DNA of 64,000 nt from Variovorax sp. J2L1-78 (GTDB lineage Bacteria > Pseudomonadota > Gammaproteobacteria > Burkholderiales > Burkholderiaceae_C). Shown here one piece after another: positions 17,502-25,609 of this stretch. Made by a program: the position numbers and the translations under genes. The DNA lies in contig NZ_JASZYB010000001.1 in the NCBI RefSeq assembly GCF_030317205.1, positions 62,001-126,000 of the forward strand, in the 5' to 3' direction. A model generated the notes under the pieces. The model saw only the letters and a list, made by a program, of their open reading frames with translations, had not been told where the DNA came from and searched no databases. How positions within the stretch are numbered: the stretch's first letter is position 1; each line of letters begins with the position of its first letter.

Positions 17502-18845
17502 ATGCCTTTTCGCATCGCCACTTTCCTCGCGGCTTCGGCGGTCGCGGCGGGCCTCGCCGAGTGGTTCTTCGGCTGGCCTTTCGTGGGCTGGGGTGCGTGG
17601 ATCGGCGCGCTCGCTTGGCTGGTGCTCGACGCCTGGCGCGCCAACCGCCTGCTGAACGTCCTGCGCCAGGGCGGCGCCGGCCTGCCATCGCGTGGTCCCG
17701 GCATCTGGGGCGAACTGGCCGAACGCATCCGCAAGCTGCTGCGCGAGCGCGAGCAGGAGACGCGCCAGGCGCAGGAACGGCTGCAGGAATTTCTGGCAGC
17801 GTTCCAGGCCTCGCCCAACGGCGTGGTGCTGGTCGACGAGCAGGGCCGCATCGAGTGGTGCAACCAGACGGCGGCGGCGCAGTTCGGCATCGATGCCGAG
17901 CGCGACATGCTGCAGCACCTGGCGAACCTGGTGCGCGACCCGGCCTTCGTGGCGTATCTCGCTTCTTGGAACTACAGCCGTGACGTCGTCATCGACGCGA
18001 CGCACGCGCGCGGCCGCAGCGGCCAGCCGATGCGGCTGTCAGTGCAGGTGCATCCCTACGCCGGCAACCGCCGCATGCTGCTGTCGCGCGACATCACTGC
18101 GGTCGAGCAGGCCGAGGCGATGCGCCGTGACTTCGTGGCCAACGTCTCGCACGAGATCCGCACGCCGCTGACGGTGCTCGCCGGCTTCGTCGAGACGTTG
18201 CAGAACCTGCCGCTCGAGCCCGAGGAGCGCGCCCGCTACCTGGGCCTGATGGCGCAGCAGTCGCACCGCATGGAGACGCTGGTGAACGACCTGCTGACGC
18301 TGTCGCGGCTCGAGGGCAGTGCCGCACCGCCGCTCAGCCAGTGGACGCGGATGCGGGCGCTGATGGCCCAGTGCGAGGACGAGGGCCGCGGCCTGTCGAG
18401 CCGGCTGGCGCCGCAGGCCGGGCATCGGCTGTCGTTCAAGGTCGAGGCCGATTCCGAGATCGCCGGCGTGCCGACCGAGCTGCAGAGCGCGATGTCGAAC
18501 CTGCTGAGCAATGCGATCCGCTACACCCCCGGTGGCGGCGAGGTCGGCGTGACCTGGCGCCTGCTGCCCGACGGGCGTGGCGAGTACGCGGTGCGCGACA
18601 GCGGCCCGGGCATCGCGGCGGAGCACATCCCTCGCCTGACCGAGCGCTTCTATCGGGTCGACCGCAGCCGTTCGCGCGAAACCGGCGGCACCGGCCTCGG
18701 GCTGGCCATCGTCAAGCACGTGGTGCAGCGCCATGGCGGTGAGCTGCGCATCGAGAGCACCGTGGGGCAGGGCTCGCGCTTCGCGCTGATCTTCCCGGTC
18801 ACGCGCGTGCGGGCCGCGCGGGCTGCGGCAGGCGCGCTCGCCTGA
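17502..18845 (+). CDS. phoR: Phosphate sensor histidine kinase PhoR
   Basis: Membrane histidine kinase, 447 aa. Two membrane segments lie in the first 45 residues, then a PAS domain (about 95-200, ASPNGVVLVDEQGRIEWCN). The H-box is FVANVSHEIRTPLTVLAGF with His217. The ATPase domain has N, G1 (DSGPGIAAEHI) and G2 (GGTGLGLAIVKHV) boxes. A GATAAT hexamer at 17488-17493 ends 8 nt before the ATG, so a nearly leaderless second transcript is possible. Its last 47 bp overlap the 3' end of the opposite-strand MATE gene. Confidence 0.95.
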   Translation: MPFRIATFLAASAVAAGLAEWFFGWPFVGWGAWIGALAWLVLDAWRANRLLNVLRQGGAGLPSRGPGIWGELAERIRKLLREREQETRQAQERLQEFLAAFQASPNGVVLVDEQGRIEWCNQTAAAQFGIDAERDMLQHLANLVRDPAFVAYLASWNYSRDVVIDATHARGRSGQPMRLSVQVHPYAGNRRMLLSRDITAVEQAEAMRRDFVANVSHEIRTPLTVLAGFVETLQNLPLEPEERARYLGLMAQQSHRMETLVNDLLTLSRLEGSAAPPLSQWTRMRALMAQCEDEGRGLSSRLAPQAGHRLSFKVEADSEIAGVPTELQSAMSNLLSNAIRYTPGGGEVGVTWRLLPDGRGEYAVRDSGPGIAAEHIPRLTERFYRVDRSRSRETGGTGLGLAIVKHVVQRHGGELRIESTVGQGSRFALIFPVTRVRAARAAAGALA

Positions 18846-20169
18846 GGGTGCGCCACAGCAGCGCCGCGAAGAGCAGCGCGGTCAGCCACAGCGCCGCGGC
18901 GCTCATCAGCCAGAAGGCGAGCGGCGATTGCATCGCCGGCCACGGGCCCAGGCCACGGTAGGCCAGCAGGTAGCTGCCGCCCAGGCCCACGCCCCACAGC
19001 AGCGCGCAATAAAGCACCAAGGGCGCGACCGTCACGCGATAGCTGCGCAGCACGAAGACGCACAGTGTCTGCGTGGCGTCGGCCAGGTGATAGCAGGCCG
19101 TCGCGAGCAGGAGGGTGGTTGCGAGGGCGGTAACGGCCAGGTCGTCGGTGTAGACGTCGGCGAGCCAGCCGCGTGCCAGCACCATCAGCGTCGCGATGAC
19201 CAGCGCACCACCGAGCGTCAGTTCGAAGCCGCGCGCGCAGGCGCGTCGCGCCTGGGTCGCATCGCCCGCGCCCAGCCAGTAGCTCGCGCGCGCACTGGTG
19301 GCGATCGACAGCGACAGGGGCACCATGTAGGCCACGGCGGTGAGGTTCGAGGCGATCTGATGCGCCGCCGAAGCCGTGGCACCCAGGCGCGCGATGAACA
19401 AGGCCATCAGCGTGAAGGAAGTGACCTCGACCAGCACCGACAGCCCGCCCGGCACGCCCAGGCGCGCGAAGCGGCGCAGCTGCGGCCAGTCGGGCGCCTC
19501 GATGCGCGCCCAGAGCCCGTATGCGCGGTAGAAGGCCTGCGTGCGCAGCAGCCAGACCGCCAGCGCGAGCATGCCCCAGTTGACCACCAGCGTGGCCCAG
19601 CCGCAGCCGACCAGGCCGAGGGCCGGCAGCCCGGCGCCGCCGAACGCGAACCAGATCGACAGCGGCACCTTCAGCGCCAGCGCACCCATCTGCACCCAGG
19701 TCACGAGCTTCGGCTTGCCCAGGCCCTGGTTGAGCGTGCTGAACAGCCGGAACAGCAGCGCCGGTGGCAGCGCGAAGGCCAGCACGGTGAGGTAGGCCTC
19801 CACGTCGCCGCGCATGGTGTCGGGGACGGCGGTCCAGCGCAGCAGGGCGCCGGGCATCAGCAGCACGGCCATGCCGATCGCGATGGCGCCGCCGCACAGG
19901 TAGAGGGCCTGGCGTACCGATCGGCCGACCTCGGCCTGGCGCCGCGCGCCGTGGAGTTCGGCCCAGACCGGCAGCAGCGCCTGGAGACCGCCGATCAGCG
20001 TGACGAAGACGCTGATGAAGATGGCCGAGCCGACCGACAGCGCCGCCAGGGCATCCTGCGCATAGCGGCCGGCGACGATGGTGTCGGTGATCCCGAAGGC
20101 CATCACCGCGAACTGGCCGGCCAGCACGGTGCCGGCGTGCCGCGCGATCATCCGGCGTTCGCTGGTCAC
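18799..20169 (-). CDS. MATE-family multidrug/toxin efflux protein
   Basis: Inner-membrane cation-coupled exporter, 456 aa, about 12 hydrophobic segments. The MATE N-terminus (GITDTIVAGRYAQDALAALS) and central segment (GLPALGLVGCGWATLVVNWG) are typical. I chose GTG 20169, which overlaps the stop of the upstream gene as GTGA, because that implies translational coupling; an ATG at 20151 is the alternative. Its final 15 codons run antisense to phoR. The substrate cannot be predicted. Confidence 0.9.
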   Translation of the reverse strand: MTSERRMIARHAGTVLAGQFAVMAFGITDTIVAGRYAQDALAALSVGSAIFISVFVTLIGGLQALLPVWAELHGARRQAEVGRSVRQALYLCGGAIAIGMAVLLMPGALLRWTAVPDTMRGDVEAYLTVLAFALPPALLFRLFSTLNQGLGKPKLVTWVQMGALALKVPLSIWFAFGGAGLPALGLVGCGWATLVVNWGMLALAVWLLRTQAFYRAYGLWARIEAPDWPQLRRFARLGVPGGLSVLVEVTSFTLMALFIARLGATASAAHQIASNLTAVAYMVPLSLSIATSARASYWLGAGDATQARRACARGFELTLGGALVIATLMVLARGWLADVYTDDLAVTALATTLLLATACYHLADATQTLCVFVLRSYRVTVAPLVLYCALLWGVGLGGSYLLAYRGLGPWPAMQSPLAFWLMSAAALWLTALLFAALLWRTLRRARLPQPARPARA

Positions 20170-21926
20170 CGGGCGATGCGCTGGTAGAGAAAGATGTCGT
20201 CGCTCCCGCTGGTCGGTCGGCGGAAGCTGCCCACCAGTTGCCAGCGACTGAAGTCGATGGCCACGCCGGGGCGGCCGAGCGCGTCGGGGCTCACCAGCAA
20301 CCACGGGCAGGCCGTGTCGACCGCATCGTCCGCACCTGCCGCTGCGGCAGCGGCAAGCGGCTTCAGGTTGAAGTGGCCGTGGAACTGGAGCGCCGCGATG
20401 TGCGGGCGCGTCAGGGCGAGGGCCGACACGCAAGGCGTCGTGCCGATGCGCTCGCCGATGGCGCGCACCTGCGGGGCATAGCTCAAGGCATGGTCAAGCG
20501 CCGGCAGCCACAGCGTGGTGCCGAGCAGCCAGCACAGCGCCGCGCCGCCGCCGGGCAGCACCAGCGTCTTCCAGAGCGCCGCCCGGTGGCGTCCGGTGCG
20601 CCACCGCACCAGCCAGCCCCACGCCAGCGTCGCCACGATCGCGAAGCCGAAGTTGAGCCAGGAGAACGTCGGCGCGAAGCCGGGCACCAGGCGCGTGATG
20701 CTCGCCGCCATCTTCGGCGGCACACCGGTCTGCATCGCGATCCAGTAGCCCCAGATGATGAAGGCCGCGCCGCTGAAGAAGAGCAGGGTGAACCAGTCGA
20801 CCAGCGCTGCAGCACTGCGGCGGAAGGTCGGAAGCGCGAAGGCTGCCAGCGTGGCGAAGGCCGGCAGCGCCAGCAGCAGCGAACGGTCTGAGAAGTCGGT
20901 GGTCCAGGTGGCGGCCAGCGGCACCAGCGCGAACCACAGCGGCAGCATCACATGGCGCGCGGTGAGTTGCCGGCGCCAGCGCCAGAGCGTCCACAGCGCC
21001 AGCGGCCAGGCCGGCCAGGTGAACCACAGCAGCAGCTTGGCCTGGCTGCGCAGGTCCGCGCTCAGGGGGCGACCCTCCTGCTGCCCTGGCAAGGCGATCT
21101 GCCAGCGCCACAGCCCGAGGGCCACCGCCACGCCGATGGCAATCAGCGCGACGCCGGCGATCTCGAACGAGGCCATGGCCCGGTAGCGCGGCTCGTCGCT
21201 CGATGCATTGGCGACCTCGCGCCGATGGTCCAGGGCCACGAGCAGGGCGGCACCTGCGGCCAGGCCCAGACCGACCGAGGGGGCGCCGCTGAGGGACAGG
21301 CCGAGTGCGCCCACGCACAGGGCGAGGGTGGCGCCGACGCGGTGATAGGGCAGTGCCGCCACGCCGTAGAACAGATGGGCGATGAAGAAGAGCTGGGCCA
21401 GCGCCGGCGTGGTTTCGTGGCCGAGTTGCGCCAGGCCCAGGCAGGCGATCAGCGCCAGCAGGGCGCCGTCGGCGATCGCGCGCGCGTAGTCGGTCGGCTG
21501 GGCCTCACCGCCGAAGGCGAAGGCCACGGGCTGGGCGTTGGGTGTGCGCGCCAGGTGGTACACCGCGTACCAGGTGGCGGTGAAGGCACCCCAGAGGAGC
21601 AGCGCAAAGGCGATGCGCACCGCCAGATCGGGATGCACCCACGACGGAGCGATCTTGATCGCCGCGGCCCCGATCCAGTACGGCAGCAGCGCCGGCGGGT
21701 CCGGCCGCAGGCCGAGCAGCAGGGGATCGAGCCAATGGGCAAGACCCTCGGTGCTTCGGGCCAGCGCCGCCATGTAGCCGTAGGACGTGATGTCCGCGCT
21801 CTTCCACGGCCCTCGTCCCAGCAGGCCGGGCATCAGGTAGGCGGCACACAGCAGCAGGAGCGCCAGCCGCGGCAGGCGGCGGACGGCGCTCTGGGCAACG
21901 ATGGCGGGCGTCGGCTGGGCGTTCAA
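20166..21926 (-). CDS. Multi-pass membrane protein resembling GT39/ArnT-type glycosyltransferases
   Basis: 586-aa membrane protein with many hydrophobic helices and a small soluble C-terminal domain. The first loop RGPWKSADITSYGYMAAL resembles the acidic loop after helix 1 of lipid-linked sugar transferases (PMT/ArnT superfamily), and the overall layout fits. The start is TTG at 21926; starting at the next ATG (21833) would cut the first membrane helix. It overlaps the MATE gene by 4 bp and lies downstream of the rpmE2 terminator. Transfer of a sugar from an undecaprenyl carrier is inferred, not shown. Confidence 0.65.
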   Translation of the reverse strand: MNAQPTPAIVAQSAVRRLPRLALLLLCAAYLMPGLLGRGPWKSADITSYGYMAALARSTEGLAHWLDPLLLGLRPDPPALLPYWIGAAAIKIAPSWVHPDLAVRIAFALLLWGAFTATWYAVYHLARTPNAQPVAFAFGGEAQPTDYARAIADGALLALIACLGLAQLGHETTPALAQLFFIAHLFYGVAALPYHRVGATLALCVGALGLSLSGAPSVGLGLAAGAALLVALDHRREVANASSDEPRYRAMASFEIAGVALIAIGVAVALGLWRWQIALPGQQEGRPLSADLRSQAKLLLWFTWPAWPLALWTLWRWRRQLTARHVMLPLWFALVPLAATWTTDFSDRSLLLALPAFATLAAFALPTFRRSAAALVDWFTLLFFSGAAFIIWGYWIAMQTGVPPKMAASITRLVPGFAPTFSWLNFGFAIVATLAWGWLVRWRTGRHRAALWKTLVLPGGGAALCWLLGTTLWLPALDHALSYAPQVRAIGERIGTTPCVSALALTRPHIAALQFHGHFNLKPLAAAAAAGADDAVDTACPWLLVSPDALGRPGVAIDFSRWQLVGSFRRPTSGSDDIFLYQRIAR

Positions 21927-21959
21927 CGGAAGAGGACTGCGCTCGAAGGAAGAAAGAAA

Positions 21960-21989
21960 AAGGGCAGCGCGGTAAACCGGGCTGCCCTT
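21960..21989 (-). terminator. Rho-independent terminator of rpmE2
   Basis: On the minus strand, a 9-bp outer stem (AAGGGCAGC/GCTGCCCTT) with an inner CGG/CCG pairing is followed by TTTCTTTCTTCC. It lies 27 nt beyond the rpmE2 stop. Confidence 0.85.
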
Positions 21990-22016
21990 GATCCGGGTCT
22001 GCGGGAAGCGGCGAGC

Positions 22017-22286
22017 TTACTTGGAAGCGGTGCCGGTGGTCTTGCCGAAGCGGTTGCGGAACTTCTCGACGCGGCCACCCATGTTGTCCACCGACTTTTG
22101 CGTGCCGGTGTAGAAGGGGTGCGATTCGCTCGTGGTGTCGAGCTTGAACAGAGGCAGTTCGCGACCGTCGTCGGTCTTGCCCATTTCCTTGGTGTTCGCG
22201 CACGAACGGGTCACGAACTTGAAGCCGTTCGACATGTCGACGAACAGAACTTCGCGGTAGTTCGGGTGAATGCCTTCTTTTGCCAT
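22017..22286 (-). CDS. rpmE2: 50S ribosomal protein L31 type B
   Basis: 89-aa ribosomal protein of the zinc-free L31 B class. It begins [20 protein letters not shown] and contains the conserved SHPFYTGTQ; the CxxC pair of zinc-binding L31 is absent (a single SCAN cysteine). This class often replaces the zinc form when zinc is scarce; no Zur-like operator was recognised upstream. ATG 22286 has AAAGGA upstream; a longer frame from 22340 is not supported by homology. Confidence 0.96.
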   Translation of the reverse strand: MAKEGIHPNYREVLFVDMSNGFKFVTRSCANTKEMGKTDDGRELPLFKLDTTSESHPFYTGTQKSVDNMGGRVEKFRNRFGKTTGTASK

Positions 22287-22470
22287 GGTGTTTCCTTTGG
22301 GGTCGATGCGAGAGCCACACATCCGGAGCACCTGGCTCATAGACGGTTCCTTGGATCATCCTGATCGAGGAACGGCAGGGCACGGCGCCCGGCTGCACTT
22401 TTCGCGAAGCCCGTGATTATCGCATACTGGGCATTTGGCCCGTCAAGGCCTTCCTGAGGAACTGTTGTCC

Positions 22471-23550
22471 ATGGCTTCCAGCGCTTCTCTGCGACCGGGC
22501 ACGCCGATCCGCGTCGGCCTCGTCGGCTACGGCTTCGCCGGCCAGACTTTTCATGCCCCGGTGCTGTCGGCCGCGCCGGGTCTGGTTCTGGCGGCCGTCG
22601 CCAGTTCCCAGCCACAGAAGGTGCAGGCCGACTGGCCCGGGGTGTTGGTCGAGCCCGACGCAGCGGCGCTGCTCGCCCGGCCCGACATCGATCTGGTAGT
22701 GGTCGCGACGCCCAACGCCCAGCACCATCCGATCGCCAAGGCAGCGCTCGAAGCCGGCAAGCATGTGGTGGTCGACAAGCCCTTCACGCTCGATGCGGCG
22801 CAGGCGCGCGAGCTCGCGGCCCTGGCGCAGCAGTGCAATCGCGTGCTGTCGGTCTACCAGAACCGCCGCTTCGACGCCGACTACCGGACCCTGCGCGACG
22901 TGCTGGCCAGCGGACAGCTGGGGCGGCCCGTGTACTTCGAATCGCACTTCGACCGTTTTCGTCCCGAGGTGCGCGAGCGCTGGCGGGAGCAGGCGGTCCC
23001 GGGTGCGGGCCTCTGGGTCGACCTCGGCGCACATCTGCTCGACCAGGCCGTGCAACTCTTCGGCACGCCCGACACGCTCCAGCTCGACACCGCCGTGCTG
23101 CGCGACGGCGCCCAGGTCGAAGACCACTTTCATGCCCTGCTGCGCTACGAGGCCGGGCCGCATGCACCCCTGCGCGTCGTCCTGCATGCCACCACGCTGG
23201 CCGCCCATGCCGCGCCGCGCTACATCCTGCACGGCACACGCGGGAGCTATGTGAAGCATGGCGTCGATCCGCAGGAGGACGCACTGCGCGCCGGCGGCCG
23301 CCCGGGCGGCGACGACTGGGGCGTCGACCCCGTGCTTGGCGAACTGAAAGTGGTGGCGATCGAGAACTGGGTGCGCGAGGGCACCGTGCCGAACCGCCGA
23401 GGCAACTACGTCGACTACTACGCCGCGGTGCGCGACGCCATCCTCGGCGTCGGCCCCAACCCCGTGCCGCCGGAAGAGGCCGTGGCATTGATGGAGTTGC
23501 TCGACCTCGGCGCCCGCAGCGCCCGCGACGGCCGCGCACTCGCCCCATAA
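22471..23550 (+). CDS. Gfo/Idh/MocA family NAD(P)-dependent oxidoreductase
   Basis: Two-domain dehydrogenase, 359 aa. The Rossmann motif VGLVGYGFAGQTFHAPVL is followed by VVVATPNAQHHPIAKAALEAGKH, and the catalytic lysine is in VVDKPFTLD. The second half carries WVDLGAHLLDQAVQLFG with the conserved His. The closest style is E. coli YdgJ/YhhX-like oxidoreductases acting on sugars or polyols; the substrate is unknown. I chose ATG 22471 with GAGGA upstream over an in-frame TTG at 22435. Confidence 0.9.
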   Translation: MASSASLRPGTPIRVGLVGYGFAGQTFHAPVLSAAPGLVLAAVASSQPQKVQADWPGVLVEPDAAALLARPDIDLVVVATPNAQHHPIAKAALEAGKHVVVDKPFTLDAAQARELAALAQQCNRVLSVYQNRRFDADYRTLRDVLASGQLGRPVYFESHFDRFRPEVRERWREQAVPGAGLWVDLGAHLLDQAVQLFGTPDTLQLDTAVLRDGAQVEDHFHALLRYEAGPHAPLRVVLHATTLAAHAAPRYILHGTRGSYVKHGVDPQEDALRAGGRPGGDDWGVDPVLGELKVVAIENWVREGTVPNRRGNYVDYYAAVRDAILGVGPNPVPPEEAVALMELLDLGARSARDGRALAP

Positions 23551-23552
23551 AA

Positions 23553-23576
23553 AAAGCCCGTCGGGAGACGGGCTTT
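23553..23576. terminator. Bidirectional intrinsic terminator
   Basis: Perfect 10-bp stem AAAGCCCGTC/GACGGGCTTT with a GGGA loop. On the plus strand it ends the oxidoreductase transcript. On the minus strand it is followed by a run of seven T, a stronger signal, about 100 nt after the rho stop. Confidence 0.88.
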
Positions 23577-23590
23577 CGTTGGTGGAACAC

Positions 23591-23673
23591 CGCGGAACCG
23601 GCTCTGCCGGGCCGCTGGTGTTGCCCCCTCGAGGGGGAGCTGGCTACACGAAGTGAGCCAGTTCGGGGGTGGG
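23591..23673. repeat. Extragenic palindromic repeat, copy A
   Basis: 83-bp GC-rich element in a convergent intergenic gap. It shares with 52268-52341, in the same order, a CGCGGAACYGG start, a GCTCTGCC/GCGCTGCC block, the 14-bp perfect palindrome CCCCCTCGAGGGGG (here 23624-23637) and a final TCGGGGGTGGG. Between the last two is a small hairpin (CTGGCT/AGCCAG). It looks like a REP-type element. Confidence 0.75.
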
Positions 23674-23679
23674 TTAGCT

Positions 23680-24945
23680 TCAGCCGCCCCGGCGCATCAT
23701 GTCGAAGAACTCGACATTGGTCTTCGTCGCCTTCATGTTCTTGAGCATCAGCTCCATCGACTCGATCTCGTCCATGTTGTACATGAGCTGGCGCAGGATG
23801 CGGGTCTTCTGCAGGATCTCGGGGGCCAGCAGCAGTTCTTCGCGGCGGGTGCCGCTACGGCTGAGCTGGATCGACGGGAACACGCGCTTCTCGTACAGGC
23901 GGCGGTCCAGGTGGATTTCGGAGTTGCCGGTGCCCTTGAACTCTTCGAAGATCACTTCGTCCATGCGGCTGCCGGTGTCGATCAGCGCGGTGCCGATGAT
24001 GGTCAGCGAGCCGCCTTCTTCGACGTTGCGTGCGGCACCGAGGAAGCGCTTGGGGCGCTGCAGCGCGTTGGAATCGACACCGCCGGTCAGCACCTTGCCC
24101 GACGAGGGCACGACGTTGTTGTAGGCGCGGGCCAGGCGGGTGATCGAGTCGAGCAGGATCACCACGTCTTTCTTGAGCTCGACCAGGCGCTTGGCGCGCT
24201 CGATCACCATTTCGGCGACGTGCACGTGGCGCGCGGCGGGCTCGTCGAAGGTCGAAGCGATGACCTCGCCGCGCACGGTGCGCTGCATTTCGGTCACTTC
24301 TTCCGGGCGCTCGTCGACGAGCAGCACCATCATGTGGACGTCGGGGTAGTTGGCGCTGATCGCGTGGGCGATGTGCTGCATCATCACCGTCTTGCCGCTC
24401 TTGGGCGGCGCCACCAGCAGGGCACGCTGGCCTTTGCCGATGGGGGCGATGATGTCGATGATGCGGCCGGTGATGTTCTCTTCGCTCTTGACGCCTTCGC
24501 GTTCCAGTTTCATCTGTTCCTTGGGGAACAGCGGCGTCAGGTTCTCGAACATCACCTTGTGCTTGTTCTGCTCGGGCGGGCCGTCGTTGACCTTGTCGAG
24601 CTTGGTCAGCGCGAAGTAACGCTCGCCGTCCTTGGGCGTGCGCACTTCGCCTTCGACCATGTCGCCGGTGTGCAGGTTGAAGCGGCGCACCTGGCTCGGC
24701 GAGATGTAGATGTCGTCGGTGCTGGCGGTGAAGCTGGTGTCGGGGCTGCGCAGGAAACCGAAGCCGTCGGGCAGGATTTCGAGCACGCCGTCGGCGAAGA
24801 CCTGTTCGCCGGCCTTCGCGCGCTTCTTGATGATCGCGAACATCAGCTCCTGCTTGCGCATGCGGCCGGTGTTTTCGATCTCAAGGGCTTCGGCCTGCTT
24901 GAGGACTTCAGACACGTGGAGTGCCTTGAGTTCGTTTAAGTGCAT
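23680..24945 (-). CDS. rho: Transcription termination factor Rho
   Basis: Hexameric RNA helicase, 421 aa. The N-terminal RNA-binding fold starts [15 protein letters not shown] and includes GFGFLRSP and the [10 protein letters not shown] contact. The ATPase has Walker [10 protein letters not shown], Walker [17 protein letters not shown], the Q-loop and the R-loop ([12 protein letters not shown]). The length is standard, with no extra inserted domain. It lies 190 bp downstream of trxA and has its own likely leader rich in C. Confidence 0.98.
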   Translation of the reverse strand: MHLNELKALHVSEVLKQAEALEIENTGRMRKQELMFAIIKKRAKAGEQVFADGVLEILPDGFGFLRSPDTSFTASTDDIYISPSQVRRFNLHTGDMVEGEVRTPKDGERYFALTKLDKVNDGPPEQNKHKVMFENLTPLFPKEQMKLEREGVKSEENITGRIIDIIAPIGKGQRALLVAPPKSGKTVMMQHIAHAISANYPDVHMMVLLVDERPEEVTEMQRTVRGEVIASTFDEPAARHVHVAEMVIERAKRLVELKKDVVILLDSITRLARAYNNVVPSSGKVLTGGVDSNALQRPKRFLGAARNVEEGGSLTIIGTALIDTGSRMDEVIFEEFKGTGNSEIHLDRRLYEKRVFPSIQLSRSGTRREELLLAPEILQKTRILRQLMYNMDEIESMELMLKNMKATKTNVEFFDMMRRGG

Positions 24946-24960
24946 GGAGCGACCCCTTGC

Positions 24961-25019
24961 GGGGTGTTCGGGGTGTTGTCGAACGGGATGAAACGGGGGG
25001 AGGTTTAAGGAGAGGCGAG
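24961..25019 (-). promoter_or_regulatory. C-rich, G-poor rho leader (rut-like)
   Basis: Read on the minus strand, the 59 nt just before the rho ribosome-binding region contain about 31 C and only about 5 G. Such C-rich, unstructured RNA is what Rho loads on, so this may be the site of rho autoregulation by early termination. Inferred from composition only. Confidence 0.5.
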
Positions 25020-25073
25020 AACTGCCTCACAAACCGGGGAACTCAAACCGGGCGGGCCGGTGAACTGAGAGAG

Positions 25074-25079
25074 ATTATG
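25074..25079 (-). promoter_or_regulatory. Candidate rho -10 element
   Basis: CATAAT on the minus strand in an otherwise GC-rich gap, just after the trxA terminator and about 130 bp before the rho ATG. No convincing -35 is visible. It would give rho its own transcript with the C-rich leader. Confidence 0.4.
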
Positions 25080-25084
25080 ACAGG

Positions 25085-25122
25085 AAAAAACGAGGCGGCC
25101 GGCGCATTGCGCGGCGACCGCC
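25085..25122 (-). terminator. Intrinsic terminator of trxA
   Basis: On the minus strand, a GC-rich stem with outer GGCGG/CCGCC and inner GCGC/GCGC pairing ends in CTCG and a run of six T, starting 13 nt after the trxA stop. Confidence 0.7.
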
Positions 25123-25135
25123 CTGGGGGACCGAC

Positions 25136-25468
25136 TCAGGCGAGTTGCTGGTCGATGAAGGCGGTCAGTTGCGCCTTGCTCATCGCGCCCACCTTGGTGG
25201 CAGCCAGCTGGCCGTCCTTGAACAGCATCAGGGTGGGGATGCCGCGGATGCCGAACTTGGCGGGGATGTCGCGGTTCTCGTCCACGTTCATCTTGGCGAT
25301 CTGCAGCTTGCCTTCATAGGTGCTGGAGACTTCGTCGAGGATCGGCGCGATCATCTTGCAAGGGCCGCACCATTCGGCCCAGTAGTCGACCAGGACAGGC
25401 TTGCCGGACTGCAGCACGTCGGCTTCGAAGGAGGAGTCGGAGATGTGTTTGATCAGATCGCTGGCCAT
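25136..25468 (-). CDS. trxA: Thioredoxin 1
   Basis: Cytosolic disulfide reductase, 110 aa. The active site [13 protein letters not shown] and the cis-proline loop [10 protein letters not shown] are standard. ATG 25468 has AAGGAC upstream; a much longer open frame upstream is the shadow of the divergent flavoprotein. The trxA-rho order is common in betaproteobacteria, but the terminator between them suggests mostly separate transcripts. Confidence 0.97.
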   Translation of the reverse strand: MASDLIKHISDSSFEADVLQSGKPVLVDYWAEWCGPCKMIAPILDEVSSTYEGKLQIAKMNVDENRDIPAKFGIRGIPTLMLFKDGQLAATKVGAMSKAQLTAFIDQQLA

Positions 25469-25609
25469 GGTGTTGTCCTTGTGACGCGGGGTTGCGGTGC
25501 AGCTAAAGTGCTGGGCATTGTGGCAGAAACCAAGTGGCAGCGTCCCCGGTGCGGACGCTATGGGCGCGATAGCCAAAGGCCCTTCTCTCTTCGAACTTGG
25601 ATCCCCTGA

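Noticed and set aside
18928..20187. 419-codon plus-strand open frame opposite the MATE gene
   Set aside because: Low-complexity His/Gln/Arg translation, a shadow of the real membrane protein.
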